Assembly: GCF_014649535.1 (NCBI RefSeq)
Contig: NZ_BMTF01000003.1
Span: forward strand, 310,001 to 374,000
Reading direction: 5' to 3'
Length of the DNA: 64,000 bases
DNA from: Streptomyces gelaticus
GTDB lineage: Bacteria > Actinomycetota > Actinomycetes > Streptomycetales > Streptomycetaceae
Part shown: positions 49,648 through 56,929 of the stretch, one piece after another
Layout: the number at the start of each line of letters is the position of its first letter
Numbering within the stretch: the first letter of the stretch is position 1
Notes under the pieces: generated by a model
Databases searched by the model: none
What the model saw: the letters and a program-made list of their open reading frames with translations, nothing else
What the model was told of the DNA's origin: nothing
Position numbers and translations under genes: made by a program

Positions 49648-50016
49648 TCAGGCCTTCTTGACCACGCTGGACTTGAGCTGCATGGGGCCGAACCCGTCGA
49701 TCCTGCAGTCGATGTCGTGGCCGTCCACGCCGTCCACGAGGCGGATATTGCGCACCTTCGTCCCGGCCTTGATGCCGCTCGGGCTGCCCTTGACCTTCAG
49801 GGTCTTGATCACGGTGACGGTGTCGCCGTCGGCGAGCACGTTGCCGACCGCGTCCTTGATCTCCCCGCCCGCGCCCGCGCCCTCGCCCGTCGGCTCGGCG
49901 GCGGTGGGCGACCACTCATGGCCGCACTCGGGGCAGATCAGGAGTGCGCCCATCTCGTAGGTGTACACGCCGGAGCACTCGGGGCACGGCGGCAGCGCCT
50001 CGGTCACATCGCTCAT
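49648..50016 (-). CDS. PhnA/YjdM-family zinc-ribbon protein
   Basis: 122 residues from an ATG with AAGGAAAG upstream. N-terminal zinc ribbon [25 protein letters not shown] and C-terminal PhnA domain with [21 protein letters not shown] and [29 protein letters not shown]. Once named alkylphosphonate-uptake protein, the family has no confirmed role in phosphonate metabolism; E. coli YjdM is a stress/mutation-rate-linked protein of unclear activity. A short Gly/Ala insert separates the domains. It appears monocistronic. Confidence 0.88.
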   Translation of the reverse strand: MSDVTEALPPCPECSGVYTYEMGALLICPECGHEWSPTAAEPTGEGAGAGGEIKDAVGNVLADGDTVTVIKTLKVKGSPSGIKAGTKVRNIRLVDGVDGHDIDCRIDGFGPMQLKSSVVKKA

Positions 50017-50073
50017 GGTCTTTCCTTGTCTTTCCTTGCCTCGTTCGTTCCTGTGCAGTGCCTGCACCAGGCT

Positions 50074-50505
50074 TCAGGGGGTCTTCCGAAGGGGGAGGGT
50101 GATCCAGATGCTCTTGCCCCGGCCGTCCGCGTCGCCCCGGACGATCGCGGTGCCGCCCAGGCCGAGGGTGAGTTCCATGACGGTGTCCAGTCCGCCGCCA
50201 CCGGTCCCGGCGACTGCCAGCGGGGGCCGGTACGGGTGGCGGTCGTGGACGGCGAACACGAACGTGTCCTGGCCGGCCGCGTAGATCACGGTGACGTTCG
50301 GGGATGTCGGGGCCGCGTGCCGGACGCTGTTGGTCACCAGCTCGGAAAGGATCAACAGGGCCGGATCGACGGCGGGGTCGCGTCGGCTGATGCCCCACTC
50401 CGCGAGGACCTGTTCGGTGGTCTCGCGGGCGATCCGTACGGCCGAGCCCATCGTGGGCAGGGTCAGGACGTGCCGCAGGGGCAGGGCGTCGAGCTGGGCG
50501 CTCAC
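50074..50505 (-). CDS. RsbW-like ATP-binding protein (anti-sigma-type kinase)
   Basis: 143 residues, GTG start. GHKL ATPase fold: ILSELVTNSVRHA (N-box), VHDRHPYRPPL, GGGLDTVMELTLGLGGTAIVRGDADGRGKSIWITLPL (G-boxes). Streptomyces has many such proteins, relatives of SpoIIAB/RsbW that bind sigma factors or phosphorylate STAS proteins. It overlaps the SulP transporter gene by 4 bp; that transporter has its own STAS domain, a possible partner. No sigma-factor gene is adjacent. Confidence 0.85.
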   Translation of the reverse strand: MSAQLDALPLRHVLTLPTMGSAVRIARETTEQVLAEWGISRRDPAVDPALLILSELVTNSVRHAAPTSPNVTVIYAAGQDTFVFAVHDRHPYRPPLAVAGTGGGGLDTVMELTLGLGGTAIVRGDADGRGKSIWITLPLRKTP

Positions 50506-52217
50506 CGGACGGCCTCGGCGGTATCGGGGGCGGCGGGCAGGACTCCGGTCCGGTGCAGGTGGGCACGGGCCGCGGCGATGGCCTCGGGCGTGGTGGCGTA
50601 CTCCCGGCCCTCCCGGCGGAGCAGGTCCAGCGCGCCGACCGATTCAAGAGTCCGGCGCTGACCTGGGCGTACCCCGGAGGTCAGCACGGCTATGCCGCGC
50701 CGGTTCAGTTTCTCCACGGCGTCCTTGAGGACCAGGGCGCCGGTGGCGTCCATCGTCGATACGCGCGACATGCGCAGGATGACCACCCGCACGTCGGCGA
50801 CCTCGCTCAGCTCCAGGAGGAAGCGGTGGGCGCCGGCGAAGAACAGCGGCCCGTCGATGCGGTACGCGACGATGTGCTCGGCCAGCAGCGCGTGCTCCTC
50901 GTCGCTGTGCTCGCCGGGCAGATCCGCTCTGAAATCGACCTGGTCCATCCGGGCCTGACCGGCGACCGCCCGCAGCGCCAGGGCGCCCGCCACAGCCAGG
51001 CCGATGATCACGGCGTACACCAGGTCGAGCACGAGCGTGGCGGCGGCGGTCAGCACCAGCACGATCGCGTCCGAGCGGGTCGCACGGGCCATCGCCCGCA
51101 GCGCACCGACCTCCACCATCCGGATCGCGGTCGCCAACAGCACCCCGGCGAGCGCGGCCAGCGGGATCCTGGAGACGAGCGGGGCTGCGGCGAAGACGAT
51201 CACGGCCAGGACGGCAGCGTGGGTGAGGGCGGCGAGCCGGGAGCCCGCGCCGGTCCGGACGTTGACAGCGGTACGGGCGATCGCCGCGGTGGCGGGGACT
51301 CCGCCGAACAGCGGGGCCGCCAGGTTCGCGATGCCCTGCCCGAACAACTCCTTGTCCGGATCATGCTGCTGACCCACCGTCATGCCGTCCGCGACAGTCG
51401 CCGACAGCAGCGACTCCAGCGCGGCAAGTGCCGCGACCGCGACGGCAGGGGCGAGCAGCGACCCCAGCGCGGACAGGTCGAGGAAGCCGAGGGAGGGCGC
51501 GGGCAGACCGGAGGGCAGGTCGCCGATCGGGGTGGCCGCGTCCAGGTGGAAGAGCTGAGCCGCGAGGGTGGCGGCGATCACCGCGATGATGGAGAAGGGG
51601 ACGGTGGGCCGCCACCGGGCACCCAGCAGCATCACGGCCGCCACGCCCACGGCGAGGGCGACGGCGGTCCAGTTCGGGGTCCGTACGAACTCCTCGGTTG
51701 CGCGCCAGGCCACCACCAGGACCTTGTCGCCCTCCGGTTCGGCGACCCCCAGCGCGTTCGGCACCTGCTGGAGACCGATGACGCACGCGATACCGAGCGT
51801 GAAGCCCTCCACCACCGGCGCCGGGATGTAGCGCATGGAGCGGCCGGCCTTCAGCAGCGCGAGCACGATCAGCAGCACGCCTGCCATCAGCCCGACCGTC
51901 AGCACCCCGCCCGGCCCGTACTGGGCCATGATCGGCACCAGCACCACCGTCATCGCCCCGGTCGGCCCGGACACCTGGAGGTTGGAGCCACCGAACAGCG
52001 CCGCCAGTGCGCCCGCCACCACGGCGGTCGCCAGCCCCGCCCCGGCACCGAGCCCGGAGGAGACGCCGAAGCCCAGGGCGAGCGGCAGCGCGACGACGGC
52101 GACGGTCAGACCGGCGAGCAGATCACGACGCGGGTTGCGGCCCATGACCGCGAAGTCGGCGCGGGCGGGCAGCAGGGAAGCGACCCGGCCCCAGGACCGG
52201 GCGAGCACGGTACTCAC
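50502..52217 (-). CDS. SulP-family anion transporter with STAS domain
   Basis: 571 residues. The membrane part (about 1-420) starts with DLLAGLTVAVVALPLALGFGVSSGLGAGAGLATAVVAGALAALFGGSNLQVSGPTGAMTVVL, the SulP/SLC26 signature; about 12-14 segments. The cytoplasmic STAS domain (about 445-550) has VRVVILRMSRVSTMDATGALVLKDAVEKLNRRGIAVLTSG; the residue at the phospho-acceptor position is Thr in MDATGA. Family members carry sulfate, bicarbonate or C4-dicarboxylates; the ion is not known here. It overlaps the ArsR stop and the RsbW-like start by 4 bp each, forming a three-gene operon. Confidence 0.88.
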   Translation of the reverse strand: MSTVLARSWGRVASLLPARADFAVMGRNPRRDLLAGLTVAVVALPLALGFGVSSGLGAGAGLATAVVAGALAALFGGSNLQVSGPTGAMTVVLVPIMAQYGPGGVLTVGLMAGVLLIVLALLKAGRSMRYIPAPVVEGFTLGIACVIGLQQVPNALGVAEPEGDKVLVVAWRATEEFVRTPNWTAVALAVGVAAVMLLGARWRPTVPFSIIAVIAATLAAQLFHLDAATPIGDLPSGLPAPSLGFLDLSALGSLLAPAVAVAALAALESLLSATVADGMTVGQQHDPDKELFGQGIANLAAPLFGGVPATAAIARTAVNVRTGAGSRLAALTHAAVLAVIVFAAAPLVSRIPLAALAGVLLATAIRMVEVGALRAMARATRSDAIVLVLTAAATLVLDLVYAVIIGLAVAGALALRAVAGQARMDQVDFRADLPGEHSDEEHALLAEHIVAYRIDGPLFFAGAHRFLLELSEVADVRVVILRMSRVSTMDATGALVLKDAVEKLNRRGIAVLTSGVRPGQRRTLESVGALDLLRREGREYATTPEAIAAARAHLHRTGVLPAAPDTAEAVR

Positions 52218-52555
52218 TCCGCAGCGACCTCGGCTTCCCGCAGCTCGGCCAGGAGTTCGTTCCGCCCGGCCAGCATCTCGGTGAGGATCCGGCGCGCGGC
52301 CCGCATCAGCTCCGCCACGTCCCCGCCGGGCAGCTCGTACACCACGGTCGAGCCCTCTCTGGCCGAGGTCACGATGCCGGAGCGGCGCAGCACGGCCAGC
52401 TGCTGGGACAGCGCCGACGGCTCCACCTCGATCGCGGTCAGCAGATCGCGTACCGGCATGGGACCGTCCTGGAGCAGCTCCAGGACGCGTATGCGGACCG
52501 GGTGTCCGAGCATCCGGAAGAACTCGGCCTTGGCCTGGTACAGCGGAACCGGCAC
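52214..52555 (-). CDS. ArsR-family winged-helix regulator (paralogue 2), first gene of the SulP operon
   Basis: 113 residues from a GTG with GGAGGGAG upstream. wHTH MLGHPVRIRVLELLQDGPMPVRDLLTAIEVEPSALSQQLAVLRRSGIVTSAREGSTVVYELPGGDVAELM. No Cys and no known metal site. It is a paralogue of the ArsR 3 kb away. The AATTGC-N8-GCAATT palindrome at 52651-52670 is the likely operator; it would repress its own operon with the SulP transporter. The signal is unknown. Confidence 0.87.
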   Translation of the reverse strand: MPVPLYQAKAEFFRMLGHPVRIRVLELLQDGPMPVRDLLTAIEVEPSALSQQLAVLRRSGIVTSAREGSTVVYELPGGDVAELMRAARRILTEMLAGRNELLAELREAEVAAE

Positions 52556-52602
52556 GGTTCTCGGACTCCCTCCACCATCCGGATGCCCCGGGATGCCTTG
52601 TC

Positions 52603-52634
52603 GGCCGTGCCCGCGGCTACCTGCGGGCACGGCC
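52603..52634. other. 12-bp perfect hairpin in the ArsR-SulP leader
   Basis: GGCCGTGCCCGC and GCGGGCACGGCC pair perfectly around an 8-base loop. It lies between the ArsR operator and the start codon of the minus-strand operon, so it would form in the leader RNA; it could be an attenuator or a terminator for the opposite direction. Confidence 0.5.
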
Positions 52635-52650
52635 CGTACAGCATGTAGTG

Positions 52651-52670
52651 AATTGCAGAATTTCGCAATT
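52651..52670. promoter_or_regulatory. ArsR-type operator, AATTGC-N8-GCAATT
   Basis: A perfect 6+8+6 palindrome, 96-115 bp upstream of the ArsR-SulP operon start. A+T-rich in a G+C-rich setting, with the same half-sites as the palindrome upstream of the paralogous ArsR. Confidence 0.65.
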
Positions 52671-52768
52671 AATGGATTCGTGGAGAGTTTGGCTGCCGTG
52701 ACGAATGAAGGCCGGCGGGGTCTCCCGTGAGCAGGGGCCGACTTCGTGGTGCCATGCACTGGCCATGC

Positions 52769-52785
52769 ATACCCCATGGGGGTAT
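52769..52785. promoter_or_regulatory. CsoR-like operator
   Basis: ATACCCC-ATG-GGGGTAT is a perfect 7+3+7 palindrome of the TACCC/GGGTA type bound by CsoR/RcnR-family regulators. It lies 48-64 bp upstream of the MFS start, where it could overlap the promoter. A half-site-like GATACCCCCC follows at about 52799-52808. No csoR gene is in the window. Confidence 0.6.
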
Positions 52786-52832
52786 ATTCGCGATGCGTAG
52801 ATACCCCCCTCCTGTATAGGAGTGTGTTTGCA

Positions 52833-54287
52833 GTGACCGCATCAACCGCACCAACCGCATCAACCGATTCGCGGAGATGGTCCGCGCTCGCGCTGATCGC
52901 CCTGGCTCAGTTCATCGTCATCATGGATACGTCGATCATCGGCGTGGCCCTGCCCGAGATGCAGGCCGACCTGGGCTTCTCCCAGGAGAACCTGTCGTGG
53001 GTGTTCAACGCCTACGTCGTCGCCTTCGGAGGGCTGCTGCTGCTCGGCGGGCGGCTGTCCGACCTGCTCGGCGCCAGGCGCCTGTTCAGTGCCGGATGGA
53101 TCGTCCTCGCCGCGGGCTCCCTCACCGCCGGTCTCGCGGGTGAGGTCTGGGTCGAGCTGACCGGGCGGGCCCTCCAGGGTGTGGGCGCCGCGCTGATCGC
53201 CCCGTCCGCGCTCACCCTGCTGATGACGCTGTTCGGCTCCCGGCCCCAGGAGCTGGGGAAGGCCTTCGCGCTGTACGGTGCGGCCGCCCCGGCCGGCGGC
53301 ACCGCCGGAGTCTTCCTCGGCGGGGTCATCACCCAGTACGCCAGCTGGCCCTGGGTGTTCTACATCAACATCCCCGTCGCGCTGATCGTCCTGGTCGCCA
53401 CGCCCGCCGTCATGCCTCCGGGCGCGGGGCGGCGCGGCTCGATCGACCTGGCCGGCGCGGTCACCGTCACGGCGGGCCTCGCCGCCGCCGTCTACGCCAT
53501 CGTCCGTGCCCCCGAGACCGGTTGGGGCTCCGCCGAGACCTGGCTGGTCCTCCTGGCAGGTGCGGCACTGATCGCCGCGTTCGTCGCGATCCAGTCCAAG
53601 CGGCGCGAGCCGCTGATGCGGCTGGGGATCTGGCGGGCGCCCAACCTGGCCGGTGCCAACATCGCCCAGCTGCTCATGGCCGCCGCGTGGATACCCATGT
53701 GGTTCTTCCTCAACCTCTATCTGCAGCAGGTCCTGGGACTGGGCGCCTTCGCCTCCGGCTCCGCGCTGCTGCCCATGACCGTCGCCATCATGATCATGAT
53801 GATCGTCCTGGCGCCGCGCCTGATCTCCCGGTTCGGCCCCAAGCCCCTCATCGTCATCGGGCTCCTCGCGCTCGGCGCGGGTATGTTCTGGCTCTCGCTG
53901 GCCCGGCCGGACGGAAACTTCCTCGTCGACGTCCTGCCCGCCTCGCTGCTCTCGGCGGTGGGCATGTCGCTGGCGTTCATCCCCTCGCTCGGCACCGCGC
54001 TCTCCAGTGCCCGCCCGGAGGAGGGCGGCCTCGCCTCGGGGATCGTCAACACCAGCTACCAGGTCGGCTCCGCCCTCGGCCTGGCCGCCATGACCGCGCT
54101 CGCCGCCGCGCACGGCGCCCGCGAACTCGGTGACCCGGTGGCCCTCACCGACGGCTTCTCCGCCGCCTTCCTCGGAGCCGCGGCCCTTGCCGTGGTCGGT
54201 GCCATCGCCGCCCTGCTCACCCTGCGCACCGCACCCGCCGCCGAAGGCGCGGGCAGCGATGAAGCACCGGAAAAGGCCGCAGCCTGA
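52833..54287 (+). CDS. DHA2-type MFS exporter
   Basis: 484 residues from a GTG with AGGAG about 10 bases upstream. Fourteen hydrophobic segments; FIVIMDTSIIGVALPEM (motif D1), LGGRLSDLLGARRLFSAG (motif A) and LYGAAAPAGGTAGVFLGGVI (motif C). It exports an unknown drug-like compound by proton antiport. The promoter region is A+T-rich and carries a perfect CsoR-like palindrome, which suggests control by a metal- or sulfur-responsive CsoR relative, or another regulator with the same kind of site. It is divergent from the ArsR-SulP operon. Confidence 0.87.
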   Translation: MTASTAPTASTDSRRWSALALIALAQFIVIMDTSIIGVALPEMQADLGFSQENLSWVFNAYVVAFGGLLLLGGRLSDLLGARRLFSAGWIVLAAGSLTAGLAGEVWVELTGRALQGVGAALIAPSALTLLMTLFGSRPQELGKAFALYGAAAPAGGTAGVFLGGVITQYASWPWVFYINIPVALIVLVATPAVMPPGAGRRGSIDLAGAVTVTAGLAAAVYAIVRAPETGWGSAETWLVLLAGAALIAAFVAIQSKRREPLMRLGIWRAPNLAGANIAQLLMAAAWIPMWFFLNLYLQQVLGLGAFASGSALLPMTVAIMIMMIVLAPRLISRFGPKPLIVIGLLALGAGMFWLSLARPDGNFLVDVLPASLLSAVGMSLAFIPSLGTALSSARPEEGGLASGIVNTSYQVGSALGLAAMTALAAAHGARELGDPVALTDGFSAAFLGAAALAVVGAIAALLTLRTAPAAEGAGSDEAPEKAAA

Positions 54288-54377
54288 AAGGGGGCGGCTG
54301 TCCATCGATGACCGAGGACGGGCGGCGCCTGCCGCCGAGGGTGGATCTCCGCCCCGGCAGCGGACGCCGCCCGCCCG

Positions 54378-55223
54378 TCACCCGGGTCGTCGGGCGGTCA
54401 CCAGCAGGGCGGCGGTGCGGAGTCGGAGTGCGCCCTCCCGTTCGTGGGGGCTCAGGAGGTCGACGAGCCTGCGCCGGGCCCGGTCCCGGACGTCCTTTCC
54501 GGCCTGGTCGATCAGGTACCGGCCGGGGCCGGAGTCCAGCAGGAATCCGGCGGCGTCGGCGGCGTCCCGGCCCCAGGTTCCGTACGCTTCGGCAGGCGCG
54601 GTGCCGACCGCCTCGTACCCGGCGCGGGACAGTACGTCGCGTACGGTCGCCGGGTCGGCCAGCGAGAACATGCCGGGGCCTCCCGGAGCGCCCAGTCCAC
54701 CGACGGGCAGCAGGTCGCGCAGCCCCTGCATGGCCAGCAGCCACTCGGTCCGGCCGGGCTCCGCGGGGCAGACGAAGGCGATGCGGCCGCCGGGGCGCAG
54801 CGCCCGCCCGATGTTGGCGAACGCGGCGACGGGATCGGCGAAGAACATCACCCCGAAACGGCTGATGGCCACGTCGAAGGTCCCGGCACCGAACGGATGG
54901 ACCTGGGCGTCCGCCTGTTCGAACGCGACATTGCCGAGCGCCTCACGCCGCGCGGACTCCCGCGCACGGGCCAGCATCGGCGCCGACAGATCGAGCCCCA
55001 GTGCCCGCCCGTCGCTCGCCCGCCGGGCGGCGAGACGGGTGGTGCACCCCGCCCCGCAGCCGATGTCGAGGACGCGGTCCCCCTCGGCGATCGCCGCGGC
55101 GGTGAGCAGGGGTTCATTGAATCCCGCGTTCACGCTGTCCCAACGGGCCTGGTGGGTGGCCCAGTAGGTCCCCTCGTAGCCGTTCCACGCCTGCTCCTGC
55201 TCTTTGTTGGCGATGTGTCTCAT
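54378..55223 (-). CDS. SAM-dependent methyltransferase (UbiE-like)
   Basis: 281 residues. Motif I VLDIGCGAGCTTRLAARRA, acidic end of strand 2 ALGLDLSAPML, FGAGTFDVAISRFGVMFFADPVAAFANIGRALRPGGRIAFV (motifs II-III). The N-terminal NGYEGTYWATHQARWDSVN is characteristic of small-molecule C- or O-methyltransferases of actinobacteria. The substrate is unknown. It is divergent from a TetR gene with two tandem ATGGGC-N4-GCCCAT operators between them, so it is almost certainly that regulator's target. It starts with ATG 73 bp from the nearer operator edge at 55296 and 51 bp from the other. Confidence 0.85.
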   Translation of the reverse strand: MRHIANKEQEQAWNGYEGTYWATHQARWDSVNAGFNEPLLTAAAIAEGDRVLDIGCGAGCTTRLAARRASDGRALGLDLSAPMLARARESARREALGNVAFEQADAQVHPFGAGTFDVAISRFGVMFFADPVAAFANIGRALRPGGRIAFVCPAEPGRTEWLLAMQGLRDLLPVGGLGAPGGPGMFSLADPATVRDVLSRAGYEAVGTAPAEAYGTWGRDAADAAGFLLDSGPGRYLIDQAGKDVRDRARRRLVDLLSPHEREGALRLRTAALLVTARRPG

Positions 55224-55273
55224 GCGGTGCTCCCAGGTGGATGCGGGTGCCCGGAGGCATGGGGAAAACTAGT

Positions 55274-55315
55274 ATGGGCAAGCGCCCATTCAAAGGTATG
55301 GGCAATCGCCCATAC
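55274..55315. promoter_or_regulatory. Tandem TetR operators in the methyltransferase-TetR divergent region
   Basis: Site 1: ATGGGC-AAGC-GCCCAT (55274-55289). Site 2: GTATGGGC-AATC-GCCCATAC (55296-55315), an 8+4+8 perfect palindrome. Centres are 24 bp apart. A TTCAAA/TACTGT promoter for the TetR gene (-10 at 55313-55318) overlaps site 2. Confidence 0.8.
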
Positions 55316-55342
55316 TGTAAACACAACGAGAGGGAGGGGCCC

Positions 55343-55957
55343 ATGTCACCGCGTGGTGTAACGACTCCGGACGTCCGCGAGCGGCTGTTCGGTGCCGCGG
55401 AGCGGGTGCTGGAACGCGAGGGGCCCGGAGCCCTGACGAGCAGGGCGATCACCGGCGAGGCCGGTTGCGCGAAGGGCCTGCTGCACGCTCATTTCTCCGG
55501 ACTGGACGAGTTCGTCGCGGAGTTGGTCCTGGACCGGTTCGCGCGAGTGGCCCGGCACGCCGAAGGGCTCCGGGAACGGGTGGGGCAGGGCACCGTCGCG
55601 GAGAACCTGCTCGATACCGCTCTCGCGCTGCTGTCCTCGGCCGGCCCCACCGTCGCGGGCCTGGCGCTCACCCGCCCCGCGGCGTCCCTGCGCATCCGCG
55701 AGGCCCTGGTGGGCGGCGCCCCCGGCTTCGGCACGGTCCAGGACGCGATCGCCGACTACCTGGACGCGGAGCGGCGGGGCGGCCGGGTCGCGGAAGGGGC
55801 CGACACCGCCACCGCGGCCCTCGCCCTGGTCGGAACCCTCCACCACCTGCTCATGACCGGCGGCCCCGACCGGCAGAACGCACAGGAGCGGGCCGGACAA
55901 CTGGTCGCCCTGCTCGAATCCGCCCTGTGCGCCGGGACCGGCGGCCCCGCCGGGTGA
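55343..55957 (+). CDS. TetR-family transcriptional regulator
   Basis: 204 residues; the ATG at 55343 has GGGAGGGG upstream and is preferred to upstream ATGs that lie in the operators. HTH at residues about 12-55 (VRERLFGAAERVLEREGPGALTSRAITGEAGCAKGLLHAHFSGLDEFVAELV), with the recognition helix CAKGLLHAHF. The ligand domain is Ala/Leu-rich with no recognisable subgroup. It lies 28 bp after the tandem palindromes and is divergent from a methyltransferase gene; autorepression plus control of the methyltransferase is expected. Confidence 0.86.
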   Translation: MSPRGVTTPDVRERLFGAAERVLEREGPGALTSRAITGEAGCAKGLLHAHFSGLDEFVAELVLDRFARVARHAEGLRERVGQGTVAENLLDTALALLSSAGPTVAGLALTRPAASLRIREALVGGAPGFGTVQDAIADYLDAERRGGRVAEGADTATAALALVGTLHHLLMTGGPDRQNAQERAGQLVALLESALCAGTGGPAG

Positions 55958-55971
55958 GCCGGCCCGGAAAC

Positions 55972-56009
55972 GGGGCGCCGCCGCGGATCCGTTCCCGCGA
56001 CGGCGCCCC
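55972..56009. terminator. Convergent hairpin terminator
   Basis: GGGGCGCCG pairs with CGGCGCCCC around an inner partly paired loop, between the converging TetR and TipAL-like genes. Confidence 0.7.
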
Positions 56010-56016
56010 CTCCGGC

Positions 56017-56778
56017 TCAGCCCAGCCGGGTCGTGACGTACGCCTCGATGGCATCCCGCTGGTACGCGGCCAGGCCCGGCGCGATCGACTCGTACGCCGC
56101 GCGCCACTGCTCGTTCTCCACGCAGGCACGCCCGATCGCCCGGTACTCCTCGGCGGAGACCGTCCGGAGCGCCGTCAGCGCCCGGTGCTGGGCCTCGATC
56201 TCGGCCTGCACCGGATCGGCCTCGGCGGGCACACCTGCGGCCAGCAGCTCGGCCAGCCGGATCATCTGCGCCGTGCGCTCGCGGTGTCCGGCCTCGATCT
56301 GCGCCTCGCTCATCGTCGAGGTGTGCCGGTCGATGTCCCCGGCCAGGTCCGGGAAGTCGCGCAGGCTCTCCCTGTACTGGGCGGGCCGGATGCCCTCGAA
56401 GAGGTTCTCCGGTCGGTTGATGGCGGTCATGGGGCCACCGTCCTTTCTGGACTCCTCCAGTTCGGTGATCGTGCGGGAGACGGCGCCGGCCAGCGTGTCG
56501 ATCCGGTCGCGCTCGGCGAGAAGCCGGCGGTGGTGACCGCGCAGGGCCTCCACCTCGTCGACCTGCTCGGCCAGGATCCGCCCGATCTCCGGCAGACCCA
56601 GGCCGAGCGCCCGCAGCACGAGGATCTGCTGAAGCCGGAGCAACTCGCCCTCCCCGTAGCGGCGATGGCCGTTGGAGCCGGTCCTCGCGGGCGGCAGCAG
56701 GCCGATCTCGTCGTAGTGCCGCAGCGTCCGAGCCGTCACACCGGACATCCGGGCGACCTCCTCGATCGGCCAGACCAT
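56017..56778 (-). CDS. TipAL-like MerR regulator with TipAS drug-binding domain
   Basis: 253 residues, a length I recall as that of S. lividans TipAL. MerR HTH (VWPIEEVARMSGVTARTLRHYDEIGLLPPARTGSNGHRRYGEGELLRLQQI), dimerisation helix, then TipAS domain from about residue 115: MTAINRPENLFEGIRPAQYRESLR, AEEYRAIGRACVENEQWRAAYESIAPGLAAYQRDAIEAYVTTRL. TipAS binds thiopeptides and other drugs, covalently in some cases via a Cys; the single Cys here is in GRACVENEQW. An internal start at MTAINRPE could yield a separate TipAS, as known for TipA. The start at 56778 has GGGAGG upstream. A MerR-type promoter lies 58-88 bp upstream. Confidence 0.88.
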   Translation of the reverse strand: MVWPIEEVARMSGVTARTLRHYDEIGLLPPARTGSNGHRRYGEGELLRLQQILVLRALGLGLPEIGRILAEQVDEVEALRGHHRRLLAERDRIDTLAGAVSRTITELEESRKDGGPMTAINRPENLFEGIRPAQYRESLRDFPDLAGDIDRHTSTMSEAQIEAGHRERTAQMIRLAELLAAGVPAEADPVQAEIEAQHRALTALRTVSAEEYRAIGRACVENEQWRAAYESIAPGLAAYQRDAIEAYVTTRLG

Positions 56779-56835
56779 CGCCGCCTCCCTCATGAGCACC
56801 TCACCGGGGCCGGTCTCTCCGGCCCTGGTCAGGAC

Positions 56836-56866
56836 GGTAGAAGCTGCCGCTGCGGCAACCGCAACC
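56836..56866 (-). promoter_or_regulatory. Candidate MerR-type promoter of the TipAL-like gene
   Basis: On the minus strand TCTACC (56841-56836) as -10, with GGTTGC at a 19-bp or TTGCGG at a 17-bp spacing, over the palindrome TTGCCGC-AG-CGGCAG. The segment TGCCGCAGCG is shared with the MerR promoter at 47670-47700. Confidence 0.5.
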
Positions 56867-56929
56867 CCGGCACCGGGGACGCCCGGAGGGCGCGCGGGCG
56901 GGTTTGCGGTCACCGTACGCGGCCCGAGG

